The notes: generated from the sequence alone by a model not told the origin. Positions 7,904 through 17,651 are shown, counted from the first letter of the stretch. The stretch is 53,194 nucleotides of DNA from Crocosphaera sp. (GCF_030064895.1 NZ_JASJEB010000027.1:1-53194); one strand, 5' to 3'. A program made the numbers and translations.

Positions 7904-8074
7904 CTATGCTTTAATTGAGCCAACGTGAACACCCATTTCAGAAGCAAGACGGTGCAACATAGATAGTTGACGATGTTGCTGTTTGCTGCGATTTTGGGCT
8001 ATTAAAAAACGAGATTTAGACCTTAAGCTATCTAACTCGTTTAGGTGAGTACCGATGTCATTATTTAAGAGCAT
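7904..8074 (-). CDS. 56-residue charged protein, first gene of a small operon
   Basis: Not recognised by name. The frame is open from 8089, but the ATG at 8074 sits 4 bases after a GGAAGGAGG ribosome site and is chosen as the start, giving 56 residues. The sequence is polar and helical, rich in Arg, Gln and Ser (SRFLIAQNRSKQQHRQLSML), ending in a short HVGSIKA tail. It has no membrane segment. It is followed 13 bp later by the 51-residue gene. An 18-bp palindrome lies about 70 bp upstream, between this operon and the divergent apt gene. Confidence 0.72.
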   Translation of the reverse strand: MLLNNDIGTHLNELDSLRSKSRFLIAQNRSKQQHRQLSMLHRLASEMGVHVGSIKA

Positions 8075-8143
8075 AACGCCTCCTTCCAAATCGTGGTGGA
8101 TTGAATGAGGCGCGTTCCTTCGGGATTATTTTCCCTACTTCCG

Positions 8144-8161
8144 TCTGCTGATATCAGCAGA
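8144..8161. promoter_or_regulatory. 18-bp perfect palindrome between divergent genes (candidate operator)
   Basis: TCTGCTGATATCAGCAGA is a perfect 18-bp dyad (with one mismatch it extends further) in the 206-bp region between the small-gene operon on the minus strand and apt on the plus strand. It has no spacer and is not followed by a T-run, which favours a protein binding site over a terminator. The regulator is unknown. Confidence 0.5.
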
Positions 8162-8280
8162 TGAACGATTTATCCTGTTACAATTGATATCTTAACATTA
8201 TTTTTAATGTTTGCCTACTATTTCCTTATTATTATCATTTTCATATATAATACTTAGGAAAATTTGCTCAGAGAGAATAA

Positions 8281-8799
8281 ATGGATCTTAAAAGTTTAAT
8301 TCGTGATATTCCTGACTTTCCTAAAGCGGGTATTGTTTTTCGAGATATTACCACTTTACTTAGTGATGCTGAAGGGTTACGTTATACCATTGATACTTTG
8401 CAGGAAAAATGTCTTGCAGCTAATTTATCCCCTGATTATATTGTAGGGATGGAGTCTCGTGGTTTCTTATTTGGTGTCCCTTTAGCTTATCAATTAAATG
8501 CAGGGTTTGTTCCTGTGAGAAAACCTGGTAAATTGCCGGCTGCTGTGCATCAGGTAGAATATGAATTAGAATACGGTACTGATAGTTTAGAAATTCATCA
8601 AGATGCTTTAGAAGACCATCATAATGTTTTAATTGTGGACGATTTAATGGCAACGGGAGGAACGGCAAAAGCAACAGCAGAATTATTGGAAAAAATCGGT
8701 TGTAATGTTTTGGGTTTTGCTTTTATAATTGAATTAAAAGCTTTAGAAGGTCGTAAGAAATTGCCCGATGTTCCTATTATTAGTTTAGTGGAATATTAA
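8281..8799 (+). CDS. apt: Adenine phosphoribosyltransferase
   Basis: Salvages adenine to AMP using phosphoribosyl pyrophosphate. The 172-residue protein is the family's normal size. It begins with the typical helix [18 protein letters not shown], has FRDITTLL and the [11 protein letters not shown] adenine-side loop, RKPGKLP, and the PRPP-binding signature [14 protein letters not shown] (about 118-131). The start ATG follows a GAGAGAATAA region. It is transcribed away from the small-gene operon; nothing suggests that the two functions are linked. Confidence 0.95.
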   Translation: MDLKSLIRDIPDFPKAGIVFRDITTLLSDAEGLRYTIDTLQEKCLAANLSPDYIVGMESRGFLFGVPLAYQLNAGFVPVRKPGKLPAAVHQVEYELEYGTDSLEIHQDALEDHHNVLIVDDLMATGGTAKATAELLEKIGCNVLGFAFIIELKALEGRKKLPDVPIISLVEY

Positions 8800-8981
8800 A
8801 AATAAAAAATTACTAGTTCAAGAATATACTAGGTTAAAAATTTAAATTTTTCAGATATTCTTTTATTAGTTTTGTTTTTGATTTTTGCGCTAATTAAAAT
8901 ATAAATAAGAGATTATTGTAGTCAAAAAATTATTAATCATCTCCATCACCCTTACTCTAAAAATAGTATCTGAAAATAACC

Positions 8982-10031
8982 ATGAGTCAAACCATATCTC
9001 CTCAAAAAAATAAACCTTCAAATAAGTTAGACAGTTGGTTAGATGCTGAAACAATCATCTATGTTAGCAAACGATTTTTACAAGGATTGTTAACTATATT
9101 GTTGGCTTCTATTCTCAGTTTTATTATCATTCAAATTGCCCCAGGAGATTATTTAGATACGTTAAAACAAAATCCTAAAATTGCCGAAGAAACTATCCAA
9201 CAATTAACCATTAAATTTGGCTTAGATCAACCTTGGTATGTTCAATATTGGCGATGGTTGGTACGGGTTGTGACTCAATTAGATTTTGGTACCAGCTTTG
9301 TTTATAATCGTTCAGTTGCTTCTTTATTGGCTGAAAGAATACCTGCAACCTTATTATTAGCTGTTTCTTCTATTATTCTGACTTGGTTAATAGCAATTCC
9401 TTTAGGCATTTTAAGTGCAGTTAAACAGAGCAGTTGGACAGATAAAATTTTGAGAGTTATTAGTTATTTAGGTCAAGGATTTCCTAGTTTTATTACTGCC
9501 TTAGTTTTATTGATTGTTGCTCAATATTTATCCCCGTTATTACCAGTAGGAAATATGACAAGTTTAAACCATACAGAATTATCTCCCATCGGTAAAATAT
9601 TAGATATTGGTTGGCACATGATTTTGCCTACTATTGCCTTAAGTGTTACCAGTTTTGCTGGTTTAATGAGGTTAATGCGAGGACAAATGTTAGATGTAAT
9701 GAGACAAGATTATATTCAAACAGCTAGAGCAAAAGGATTACCAGAAGATAAAGTTATATATGTTCATGCGTTACGCAATGCTATTAATCCCTTAATTACC
9801 CTCTTAGGATTTGAATTTGCTAGTTTATTAGGTGGATCATTTATTGCCGAATTTTTCTTTAATTGGCCAGGGTTAGGACGATTGATTTTACAAGCAGTAA
9901 CAGCACAAGATTTATACTTAGTAATGGGAAGTTTGACTATGGGTGCTACTATGTTAATCGTAGGAAACTTATTAGCTGACTTATTACTAAAAGCCGTTGA
10001 TCCTCGCATTAAATTGGAAAATATCAAATAG
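8982..10031 (+). CDS. ABC transporter permease, DppB/OppB family
   Basis: Inner-membrane permease of a peptide- or nickel-type importer. The 349-residue protein has about six membrane segments, an N-terminal cytoplasmic tail of some 25 residues, the family's periplasmic loop with FGLDQPWYVQYWRWL, and the EAA coupling loop ARAKGLPEDKVIYVHALRNAINPL at about 247-270, which docks on the ATPase. The partner permease (DppC), ATPase and binding protein are not in the window; isolated dppB-like genes are usual in cyanobacteria. A conserved small gene follows after 6 bp. Confidence 0.9.
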   Translation: MSQTISPQKNKPSNKLDSWLDAETIIYVSKRFLQGLLTILLASILSFIIIQIAPGDYLDTLKQNPKIAEETIQQLTIKFGLDQPWYVQYWRWLVRVVTQLDFGTSFVYNRSVASLLAERIPATLLLAVSSIILTWLIAIPLGILSAVKQSSWTDKILRVISYLGQGFPSFITALVLLIVAQYLSPLLPVGNMTSLNHTELSPIGKILDIGWHMILPTIALSVTSFAGLMRLMRGQMLDVMRQDYIQTARAKGLPEDKVIYVHALRNAINPLITLLGFEFASLLGGSFIAEFFFNWPGLGRLILQAVTAQDLYLVMGSLTMGATMLIVGNLLADLLLKAVDPRIKLENIK

Positions 10032-10037
10032 AAAAAT

Positions 10038-10328
10038 ATGCTTTCACAACTTTATTATATTGTTCGTTCCAAAGTAGATGGCAAATATTTAGTTGCCCAA
10101 ATTAATAAAGCAGAAAATGAAAGTTCTGTGAGTTATTTATTAGTATTTTCGGAAAATTTTGAGGCACTGAGTTATCTAAATACTCATGGTTCCGATGTTA
10201 GCGATCGCTTTATTGTCGAATCTACATCAGAAACCGAATTAAAAAGCATTTTAGAACGTTGGGATTTTCAAGGTATTGGTTTAGTCAAAGATCCCTTAAT
10301 ACCGAAAATTGAATTTATGTCAGTTTAA
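10038..10328 (+). CDS. Small conserved protein of unknown function, downstream of the permease
   Basis: A 96-residue soluble protein that I cannot assign. It has alternating beta-strand and helix segments (LYYIVRSKVDGKYLVAQI at the start, LLVFSENFEALSYLNTHG in the middle) and no membrane segment or metal motif. It begins 6 bp after the permease stop, so it is likely co-transcribed, although a role in transport does not follow. The stop is followed by about 180 bp before guaA that hold no clear gene. Confidence 0.65.
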   Translation: MLSQLYYIVRSKVDGKYLVAQINKAENESSVSYLLVFSENFEALSYLNTHGSDVSDRFIVESTSETELKSILERWDFQGIGLVKDPLIPKIEFMSV

Positions 10329-10507
10329 ATTTTTCATAAAAAAAAACAATTTGATTAAATCTGAACTAGAATCAATAATTAATCAGATAGGTCAAACCAG
10401 TTTACCTAGCTTAAAATAAGCTAAAATATAATGCTATACTAACAAAACCATTGATAAATTCTTAAAGATTATCCCTGCCTTAGTTCTACTTTTTTCATAC
10501 TCAAAAC

Positions 10508-12136
10508 GTGACTACTCAAATCCCTTCCTTATCCAACACACCAGAGACTTTATCCACCAAAAACCTTGATAAAAGTCTCGATCGCCAAATGATTGTTATT
10601 CTTGACTTTGGTTCTCAATATTCAGAATTAATTGCCCGTCGCATTCGAGAAACCCAAGTTTATTCTGAAGTATTATCCTATCGCACAACGGTCGACAAAT
10701 TACATCAACTGAACCCTAAAGGTATCATCTTATCGGGAGGCCCCAACTCAGTATATGACGATCACGCCCCTCAATGTGATCCTGAGATTTGGAATTTAGG
10801 TATCCCAGTGTTAGGGGTTTGTTACGGAATGCAGTTGATGGTTAAACAACTGGGGGGACAAGTAGAAAAAGCTACAAGGGGAGAATATGGTAAAGCTTCC
10901 CTGCGTATTGATGACCCCACCGACTTATTAACCAATGTAGAAGACGGTTCAACCATGTGGATGAGTCATGGAGACTCTTGTACTAATCTTCCGGAAGGTT
11001 TTTCCATTTTAGCTCATACCGAGAATACCCTATGTGCTGCGGTTGCTGAACATGAGAAGAAACTGTTTGGGGTACAATTTCATCCTGAAGTAGTTCATTC
11101 GGTAGATGGGATCGCCCTAATTCGTAATTTTGTCTATCATATTTGTGAATGTGAACCCACTTGGACCACGGAAGCGTTTGTAGATGAAACCATCCGTGAG
11201 ATTCGCGCCAAAGTAGGAGATAAACGGGTATTACTCGCCCTTTCTGGCGGTGTAGACTCCTCAACCCTAGCATTCTTGTTACATCAGGCCATTGGCGATA
11301 AATTAACCTGTATGTTTATCGATCAAGGGTTCATGCGCAAAGGTGAACCTGAAAGGTTGATGGATATATTTGATCGACAGTTCCATATCCCTGTAGAATA
11401 TGTCCATGCACGCGATCGCTTTATAACAAAACTCGAAGGGGTAACGGACCCGGAGAAAAAACGTCGTCTCATTGGTCATGAGTTCATCCAAGTGTTTGAA
11501 GAAGAATCAAAACGTCTCGGACCCTTTGATTATTTGGCCCAAGGAACCCTTTACCCTGATGTGATCGAGTCTGCTGATACCAATGTAGACCCGAAAACAG
11601 GAGAACGGGTTGCGGTCAAGATTAAAAGTCATCATAATGTAGGTGGATTACCCAAGGATCTGCGTTTTAAGTTAGTGGAACCATTACGGAAACTATTTAA
11701 AGACGAGGTTCGCAAAGTTGGGCGTTCTATTGGGTTGCCTGAAGAAATTGTTCGTCGTCATCCCTTCCCCGGGCCTGGTTTAGCTATTCGTATTATTGGG
11801 GAAGTGACCTCGGAACGCTTAAATATTCTACGAGACGCTGATTTTGTAGTACGGGATGAAATCGCTAAACAGGGGATATACCATGATTTTTGGCAAGCAT
11901 TTGCAGTTCTTTTACCCGTTCGTAGCGTGGGGGTGATGGGAGATCAACGCACTTATGCTCATCCTATTGTGCTGCGTTTAATCACCAGTGAAGACGGTAT
12001 GACTGCTGACTGGGCCAAGGTCCCTTATGACCTCTTAGAAATCATTTCTAACCGCATTGTAAACGAGGTGAAAGGGGTTAACCGTGTGGTCTATGATATC
12101 ACCTCTAAACCCCCAGGAACCATTGAATGGGAATAA
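10508..12136 (+). CDS. guaA: GMP synthase (glutamine-hydrolysing)
   Basis: Converts XMP, glutamine and ATP to GMP. The 542-residue protein has the class I glutamine amidotransferase domain (nucleophile C105 in GVCYGMQ, and His/Glu of FHPEVVHS near 193), the ATP-pyrophosphatase P-loop [10 protein letters not shown] at about 243-252 and the C-terminal dimerisation domain ending KPPGTIEWE. The start is a GTG at 10508; an internal ATG at the first strand ([10 protein letters not shown], residue 28) would also give a full catalytic protein, so the first 27 residues are less certain. Confidence 0.95.
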   Translation: MTTQIPSLSNTPETLSTKNLDKSLDRQMIVILDFGSQYSELIARRIRETQVYSEVLSYRTTVDKLHQLNPKGIILSGGPNSVYDDHAPQCDPEIWNLGIPVLGVCYGMQLMVKQLGGQVEKATRGEYGKASLRIDDPTDLLTNVEDGSTMWMSHGDSCTNLPEGFSILAHTENTLCAAVAEHEKKLFGVQFHPEVVHSVDGIALIRNFVYHICECEPTWTTEAFVDETIREIRAKVGDKRVLLALSGGVDSSTLAFLLHQAIGDKLTCMFIDQGFMRKGEPERLMDIFDRQFHIPVEYVHARDRFITKLEGVTDPEKKRRLIGHEFIQVFEEESKRLGPFDYLAQGTLYPDVIESADTNVDPKTGERVAVKIKSHHNVGGLPKDLRFKLVEPLRKLFKDEVRKVGRSIGLPEEIVRRHPFPGPGLAIRIIGEVTSERLNILRDADFVVRDEIAKQGIYHDFWQAFAVLLPVRSVGVMGDQRTYAHPIVLRLITSEDGMTADWAKVPYDLLEIISNRIVNEVKGVNRVVYDITSKPPGTIEWE

Positions 12137-12165
12137 TAGGTAAATACTAAATAGGTATTTTGTAG

Positions 12166-12186
12166 GGGTTTAGCAATGCTAAACCC
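12166..12186. terminator. Hairpin terminator between guaA and the convergent DUF389 gene
   Basis: A 9-bp perfect stem, GGGTTTAGC at 12166-12174 pairing with GCTAAACCC at 12178-12186, over a 3-nt loop, in the 60-bp gap between two converging genes. Similar GTTTAGCA hairpins are a frequent dispersed intergenic element in cyanobacteria, so it could be a repeat that serves as a terminator. Confidence 0.6.
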
Positions 12187-12196
12187 TAAACCTTAA

Positions 12197-13228
12197 TTAA
12201 TCTGCTTCAAAATTAAGAATATCAATAGGAAACACTCTAACCCTTAACTCTACTGGTTGTCCCATCTTATCTGAGAGTATTTTTTGAGTTTGTTGAAGAT
12301 TTTCTTCTGGATCAATGTTATCCAGTTTATCAGGAGTAATAATAACGTCAGCAGTAACAATAATTTTTCCTTCTTGTAGTTGAACATTCACCTGTGTAAT
12401 AAGACTTTCTTCTCGATCTCTATTTTTACTGTGACGTTTAGCTAGTTCATGACGAATTTGATTTTCAATAATCATTTCCCGAAAAGAAAAATTGAGCGGT
12501 AGGGTAATCAAAATTAGACTTGCTAGTAACCCAAATAAACTAGCTGCGGCCTTTTTCCAACTACCATAAGAATCCAAAAGAAAGACGATGGCCGCCGTTA
12601 AAATAATCCCGACTAAATTTGTCAAAAAGAGCATAAAAGAACCGATAGATAGGCTAAAATCAGAGACTGCAAAGCCAATACCGACGACACATAAAGGAGG
12701 AACTAACGCCACTGATATTGCTACTCCAGGAATGGCATCAGAAACGCTACGACGTACCTTAGCAAACCCTCCGGCTGTTCCTGCTGCGATCGCTACTCCT
12801 AAGTCCAGTAAAGTGGGTTCAGTCCGCGCTAAAATTTCTGACCCTGATAGTCGATAACCTATAATTTCTGTAGTTAAAAAAGCAATACCAACTGTTACAA
12901 AAATCCCAAGAATTAGGCGAATTAAAGAATAACTAATTAAGCGAGTATTAAAAGTCACTAAAGCATAAGCTATGCCAATAATAGGAATCATCAAAGGAGC
13001 AATAATCATGGCCCCAATAATAGTGGCAGCACTATTAGAAATTAAACCAAAGGTAGCAATAGTTGTAGCTAAAATCAAGAAAATACAGAAATTACGAGCT
13101 AAAACTTGATTAATAAGAATTTGAGATAACTTATCTTTGGGAATTTTTTCTACTTGTACACCAATTCTGGTGTCACGGAATAATCTCCATTCTTGTTTTA
13201 TAAATGACTGTAGTTTTAACCAAAACAT
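12197..13228 (-). CDS. DUF389 family membrane protein
   Basis: An integral membrane protein of 343 residues with five to six membrane segments between about 48 and 250 (glycine- and alanine-rich, with SNSAATIIGAMIIAPLMIPIIG as the family signature), a cytoplasmic N-terminal helix and a soluble C-terminal domain (about 255-343) that is rich in charged residues. The family (TIGR00341/TIGR00271 type) has no settled function. It has no obvious operon partner, being convergent with guaA and 15 bp downstream of prmA. Confidence 0.88.
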   Translation of the reverse strand: MFWLKLQSFIKQEWRLFRDTRIGVQVEKIPKDKLSQILINQVLARNFCIFLILATTIATFGLISNSAATIIGAMIIAPLMIPIIGIAYALVTFNTRLISYSLIRLILGIFVTVGIAFLTTEIIGYRLSGSEILARTEPTLLDLGVAIAAGTAGGFAKVRRSVSDAIPGVAISVALVPPLCVVGIGFAVSDFSLSIGSFMLFLTNLVGIILTAAIVFLLDSYGSWKKAAASLFGLLASLILITLPLNFSFREMIIENQIRHELAKRHSKNRDREESLITQVNVQLQEGKIIVTADVIITPDKLDNIDPEENLQQTQKILSDKMGQPVELRVRVFPIDILNFEAD

Positions 13229-13243
13229 AACATTACTTAAAAA

Positions 13244-14143
13244 TTAATTTTCTGGGGCTTTACGAATTTGAATGCAACACCATTTTTTACGTTTCCATAA
13301 AGCAGCAACGATCCAACCTTCTTGTTCTAGGGTATCGGCGATGGCCTGGGATTGGTCTAACAAAATACCACTTAAAACCCCCCAAGTATTAGGTTTAGCC
13401 AACTTAGAAAAGTGAGGAATTAACTCCATAATAACCTCAGCTAAAATATTACAAACGATCCCGTCTACTCCCTCACCAACTAATTCTAATAACTCTGGTA
13501 AACTGCCTTGATTAATCAGCAAATTATTAGGATTAATTTGATTAAGATTACGGTTTTCCCTGGCTGATTTAACGGCTAAGGGGTCAATATCCACCCCATA
13601 AACCTTGCTGGCCCCCAATAAAATAGCCCCAATGGATAGAATACCCGAACCCGAACCAATATCAGCAATAACCACATCCCTAGCAGGTTTCGATAAACGC
13701 ATTTCTAGGGACTCTAGACACAACTGAGTGGTAGGGTGGGTTCCTGTACCAAAAGCAACCCCAGGATCGAGTTTAAGGACGATTCTATCGGTTTTTTCAG
13801 GAGGGGTTAACCAAGCAGGATAAACTATAAAGCGGTCGCCTATTTCTGTGGGTTCCCAGTGTTGTTTCCAACTACTAGACCAGTCTTCTTCATCGATTAA
13901 TTTCCAACGGGTTAGGGGTTGGGGTAAATCTAAAACTAAGGCATCTTGTTCTAACCATAGGGATAAAGCAGAGATATCTAGGGACTGATACTTAATTTGT
14001 GGGACATAACCTTGAATAATATAAGATTTTTCTTTAATTTCCCGTGAAGTTCCTGAACAGCCGAATTTATCTAACCGCCAAGTGATTGATTCTTCTAAAT
14101 GAGGATGACATATAATTGTGATTTCCCACCAACTGTTGGCCAT
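13244..14143 (-). CDS. prmA: Ribosomal protein L11 methyltransferase
   Basis: Trimethylates lysines of ribosomal protein L11 using S-adenosylmethionine. From ATG 14143 the product has 299 residues, beginning [10 protein letters not shown] with the substrate-binding domain, then the Rossmann-type methyltransferase core with [14 protein letters not shown] and [18 protein letters not shown] (motif I), [14 protein letters not shown] and the NPPY-like NILAEVI loop. The frame is open for 50 more codons upstream, but these cover a GGGGAGAC polypurine repeat and give a low-complexity peptide, so the later start is chosen. serA lies upstream on the same strand, an order also found in other cyanobacteria. 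Confidence 0.93.
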   Translation of the reverse strand: MANSWWEITIICHPHLEESITWRLDKFGCSGTSREIKEKSYIIQGYVPQIKYQSLDISALSLWLEQDALVLDLPQPLTRWKLIDEEDWSSSWKQHWEPTEIGDRFIVYPAWLTPPEKTDRIVLKLDPGVAFGTGTHPTTQLCLESLEMRLSKPARDVVIADIGSGSGILSIGAILLGASKVYGVDIDPLAVKSARENRNLNQINPNNLLINQGSLPELLELVGEGVDGIVCNILAEVIMELIPHFSKLAKPNTWGVLSGILLDQSQAIADTLEQEGWIVAALWKRKKWCCIQIRKAPEN

Positions 14144-14181
14144 AGGATTTGTTTGTTCATGAAAAGGACTGGGAGACTTTT

Positions 14182-14215
14182 GGAGACGGGGAGACGGGGA
14201 GATAGGGGAAATAGG
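14182..14215 (+). repeat. GGGGAGAC-type polypurine intergenic repeat
   Basis: The spacer between serA and prmA contains GGAGACGGGGAGACGGGGAG and a degenerate continuation, followed at 14245-14285 by a C-rich run of CCCACAC-like units. The same GGGGAGACGGGGAG word recurs at 19406 (reverse complement), 38570 and 50883, always between genes, which identifies a dispersed repeat. Confidence 0.8.
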
Positions 14216-14302
14216 AAAGCAAAATATTAATGTTGGTTCTAGTCTTCCCACCCTTCCCACACTCCCCACACTCCTCACACTTCCCATACTCACGATCTTC
14301 CG

Positions 14303-15880
14303 TTAAAGTTTAACCGTATAAGCGTCTCGGATGCCATCGACTTTGGTAATTTCGCTCAAGAGTCCTTCTGGTAAAGGATCATCTAAACTCAGGGCCATAA
14401 CGGCATCTCCTCGAACAATTTTCCGTCCCACTTGCATACTAGCGATGTTAACGTTAAAACTACCCAAAAGAGAGCCAATTTTCCCGATAATCCCTGGCAT
14501 ATCGCGGTGAACGGTAAATAACATATAGTTACTGGGAGGTACGTTAATGGGGAACCCATCCACATCTGTAATGCGAATTTCTCCATCGCTTAATAACGCC
14601 CCGGTCACGGAATGTTCTCCTAATGATCCTTGTGCTGATAAATGCAAAGAGTCGGAATAGTCACGAATGGAAGCGTCATGGGTTTCAATTATGCGGATAC
14701 CTCTTTCTTTGGCTTCGATGGCTGCATTGACGTAATTAACCCGTTCTCGCAATGCTTGAGAGAGTAACCCTTTAATTGAGGCAACGACGATGGGTTGACC
14801 CTTGGTACTTGCTAATTCTCCTTGTAAGCGAACCGTTAAGCGTTCAATGCGTCCTCCGGCTAATTGACCGACTAAATTGCCCAAAGTTTCTGCTAATTGT
14901 AGATAAGGACGCATTTTTTCCATGACATCTGGGGTGAGTCCTGGAATATTCACCGCCGACCGTGCCGGCAGTCCTAATAATACATCCCGAATTTGTTCGG
15001 CTACATCAACCGCTACATTAACCTGTGCCTCGGCAGTAGAAGCACCTAAATGGGGGGTTAAAAGGATGTTTTCGTAGTCTCTGAGTTTGGATTCTTTGAG
15101 GGGTTCTTCTTCAAATACGTCTAAAGCAGCACCGGCAATTGTCCCTTCGGCGATCGCTTCGGCTAGGGCATCCTCATCGATAGTACCACCGCGCGCACAG
15201 TTAATAATGCGGGCGTTGGGTTTCATCTTACTGAGGGATTCTTTATTGATGATGTGGGTGGTTTCTTTGGTTTTGGGGATGTGTAGGGTAATATAATCCG
15301 ATTCAGAAAAGAGGAGATCGAGATCCACTAAGGTACAACCTAATTGATCGGCTCTTTCTTTGGAAATAAATGGATCATAGGCTAATAATTTCATGCCCAT
15401 AGATTTAGCAACGTTAGCCACATGGGACCCAATTTTTCCTAAACCGACAACTCCCAAGGTTTTCTTATAGACTTCTGCCCCAATAAAGCGTTTACGTTCC
15501 CATTTGTTATTTTTGACGGATTGATTGGCTTCGGGAATGTGACGGGATAGGGATAACATCATGGCGAGGGCGTGTTCTGCTGCTGCGATGGTGTTACCTT
15601 CTGGAGAGTTGACCACTACAATACCTTGACGAGTGGCGGCAGGTACATCGATATTATCCACACCAACCCCGGCCCGTCCAATAATTTTCAGTTGGGTTGC
15701 GGCCTCAATTATTTCTTTGGTGACACGGGTTCCCGATCGCAGCATCATGGCATCGTATTCGGGGATAATTTTCACTAATTCTTCTGGGGGGAGTCCGGTT
15801 TTAACATCCACCTGTGCCACTTGTGAGAGGATTTCAATACCAACTTGGTCAATGGGGTCTGATACAAGAACTTTTGCCAT
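14303..15880 (-). CDS. serA: D-3-phosphoglycerate dehydrogenase
   Basis: First committed step of serine synthesis: 3-phosphoglycerate to 3-phosphohydroxypyruvate with NAD. The 525-residue protein is the long type I form. It has the substrate-binding domain, the GRAGVGVDN segment, the NAD Rossmann motif GLGKIGSHVA, the catalytic NCARGG arginine and HLGAST, an intervening allosteric-substrate-binding domain (about 330-450), and a C-terminal ACT domain (about 450-525, MLFTVHRDMPGIIGKIG) typical of serine control. The reading frame is full-length. prmA follows after 160 bp of repeats. Confidence 0.95.
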   Translation of the reverse strand: MAKVLVSDPIDQVGIEILSQVAQVDVKTGLPPEELVKIIPEYDAMMLRSGTRVTKEIIEAATQLKIIGRAGVGVDNIDVPAATRQGIVVVNSPEGNTIAAAEHALAMMLSLSRHIPEANQSVKNNKWERKRFIGAEVYKKTLGVVGLGKIGSHVANVAKSMGMKLLAYDPFISKERADQLGCTLVDLDLLFSESDYITLHIPKTKETTHIINKESLSKMKPNARIINCARGGTIDEDALAEAIAEGTIAGAALDVFEEEPLKESKLRDYENILLTPHLGASTAEAQVNVAVDVAEQIRDVLLGLPARSAVNIPGLTPDVMEKMRPYLQLAETLGNLVGQLAGGRIERLTVRLQGELASTKGQPIVVASIKGLLSQALRERVNYVNAAIEAKERGIRIIETHDASIRDYSDSLHLSAQGSLGEHSVTGALLSDGEIRITDVDGFPINVPPSNYMLFTVHRDMPGIIGKIGSLLGSFNVNIASMQVGRKIVRGDAVMALSLDDPLPEGLLSEITKVDGIRDAYTVKL

Positions 15881-16002
15881 AGTAATTCGTCTTGGTAGGG
15901 GTGATCGTTTCTCTATTTTGCTCTCATGGTTGCAGTAATTTATTGTAAGGGTTGATCTCCCCTTGACCCCGAAATCGTTAACAAGTTTTCCAGTTTGCTA
16001 TT

Positions 16003-16494
16003 TTAGGTGGAACCTAAAACAAAATTTGCGTTTTGCGATCTTAGCATTTCAAAAGGGTTTGTAAACTGAACCCCTAAGTCTTGACAAGCATTAGGAATTT
16101 TGATTTTTTTCTTTGAATTACTTGGTATTTCATGAGTTACCACCGTCATTTGATTTCCTAAAGCATGGGATACTAAATAATAGTCTCCTACACTCAAAAA
16201 TTCATTAATCGCAGTTTGTTGATAATCTTGACTCATTGCCCATGTACTCACAGTGGTAAATTGAGCTAGTGTTGAGTTATCAGGTGATAAAAAGAAAGTG
16301 TTTTTATATGATTTTGCCCAAGTAGATAGATCGTCATTCCCCTCTGTAAGCTCTTTATAAACTGCTTCTATACTAAAAACGATTTGCTCATCATTCTTTT
16401 GAATTAACCAATCCCAAAAAGCTGGACAAAAATCAAAACCATAATACCTATTCTTCGCTTCAATAAAAACATTAGCATCTAATAAATATTGCAT
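16003..16494 (-). CDS. DUF4411 PIN-like RNase (toxin-like partner)
   Basis: The 163-residue protein starts with MQYLLDANVFIEAK, the first acidic strand of a PIN fold (D6), then has conserved acidic residues at about 43-48 (AVYKELTE), a GDYYLVSHAL segment and a late VVTHE strand, matching the DUF4411 family of PIN-like nucleases. It is translationally coupled to the gene before it: the last A of its ATG and the upstream TAA share bases (TAATG at 16492-16496). In this family the partner is an XRE protein with an ImmA/IrrE protease, as here. RNA cleavage is inferred from the fold, not shown. Confidence 0.8.
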   Translation of the reverse strand: MQYLLDANVFIEAKNRYYGFDFCPAFWDWLIQKNDEQIVFSIEAVYKELTEGNDDLSTWAKSYKNTFFLSPDNSTLAQFTTVSTWAMSQDYQQTAINEFLSVGDYYLVSHALGNQMTVVTHEIPSNSKKKIKIPNACQDLGVQFTNPFEMLRSQNANFVLGST

Positions 16495-17648
16495 TACCCC
16501 TCCGTTAACTTATTGGCAATTGTATTAAAGGTTTCTGATTTCTTAATGCTCAACAATCGAAACGCATCTCGAAATAATGTTTTTCCCTCTAAGGTACTAG
16601 ATACTAATGCTTGTAAAAATTGACGACTAACTTTAATATTTAGGTTTCGATAAAAATCTCCACCTATTTTTTGTTTACTTTTTCCTTGTAACTTTTGTAA
16701 CTCGTCTAACTCTTCCTCATAAATAGTTCTAAATTCTTGATAATTATAGACCTTTAAATCATAAAGACGACGACTAATCACTAACGAACTAACCTTATAA
16801 AACTTGGCGAGTCTTTTTAACTCATCTTCTAAAGAATTAGACCGATTAAAATTATTTTGTAAATCTTTTAACGGAACAAGTAATTCTGCTGCAACTTGAT
16901 TACACCAAATTTCATGATTATCTTGATTATTAACGTCAGCTATCTGAACATTAGATACACCTTCACTCCCTAACCAAATATGAGCTAATTCGTGAGCTAA
17001 TGTAAAAATCTGTGCCGATTTTGTATCCTTCCCATTAATAAAAATTAAGGGAGAAAACCGATCTATTAAAACAAATCCACGAAACTCATCGGGGTCAAGA
17101 GAACGATGGGTATTACTACCAACGATACCACTAATCATTACCAAGATATTTAATTGACTGACCTGATCAATAAAAAATCGTAGTGTATCTTCTAATTTAG
17201 TCAATTTTTGACGTTCCTCTAGATTAAAACCAACTGCTTCACGAATATTTTGGGCGACCTCAATGACACTATTGTCTATTGTTACACACCCAATAAATTC
17301 ATTTTCATTAAAGCCATTATCCCTTAAATATTGAGAGTACCAATCTTGTCTTTGTTGACATAAGTAAATTGTCTCTAATAAATTTTGACTCGGTTCATTA
17401 ATGTTGCTATTTTTGATAGTACGGAAGTCCGAAATAGGAAGCTTTTCAACAGGTGGAGAAGGTAAAAATAACATTCCTAAAGGAACACTATTTTTTTGAG
17501 CAAATTTTTCCAGTTGCTTTAAGGTTGGTTGAGTCGTTCCTGCCTTCCATTCTGGAAGTTTGGGAAATGCACGCAGCAAAGTCTCGTCATCAAGTCCACC
17601 CCGACGACAAGCCCATTCCAATAGCGTTGCTTTTACTTCAACCCTCAT
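16494..17648 (-). CDS. XRE-like regulator with ImmA/IrrE metallopeptidase domain (antitoxin-like)
   Basis: The 384-residue protein has an N-terminal HTH (about 5-60: LLEWACRRGGLD, FPKLPEWKAGTTQPTLKQLEKFA) and a zinc peptidase domain whose signature HELAH is at 219-223 (H219, E220, H223), following IFINGKDTKSAQIFTLA. The tail (about 300-384) is basic and helical. Such proteins cleave or sense repressors and, beside DUF4411 PIN proteins, behave as antitoxin or regulator of a toxin-antitoxin-like module. It is upstream of the PIN gene and its own start lies next to a GGTT-N3-AACC dyad, so it is probably autoregulated. Confidence 0.85.
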   Translation of the reverse strand: MRVEVKATLLEWACRRGGLDDETLLRAFPKLPEWKAGTTQPTLKQLEKFAQKNSVPLGMLFLPSPPVEKLPISDFRTIKNSNINEPSQNLLETIYLCQQRQDWYSQYLRDNGFNENEFIGCVTIDNSVIEVAQNIREAVGFNLEERQKLTKLEDTLRFFIDQVSQLNILVMISGIVGSNTHRSLDPDEFRGFVLIDRFSPLIFINGKDTKSAQIFTLAHELAHIWLGSEGVSNVQIADVNNQDNHEIWCNQVAAELLVPLKDLQNNFNRSNSLEDELKRLAKFYKVSSLVISRRLYDLKVYNYQEFRTIYEEELDELQKLQGKSKQKIGGDFYRNLNIKVSRQFLQALVSSTLEGKTLFRDAFRLLSIKKSETFNTIANKLTEG

Positions 17649-17651
17649 CCC

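Noticed and set aside
12588-12857. 89-codon frame opposite the DUF389 gene
   Set aside because: Lies fully antisense to a strong membrane-protein gene and has no ribosome site.
14270-14280. ACTCCTCACAC, the conserved core of the cyanobacterial sRNA Yfr1
   Set aside because: It is part of a C-rich run of CCCACAC-like units between serA and prmA; there are no flanking hairpins or a terminator, so it is a chance match in low-complexity DNA.
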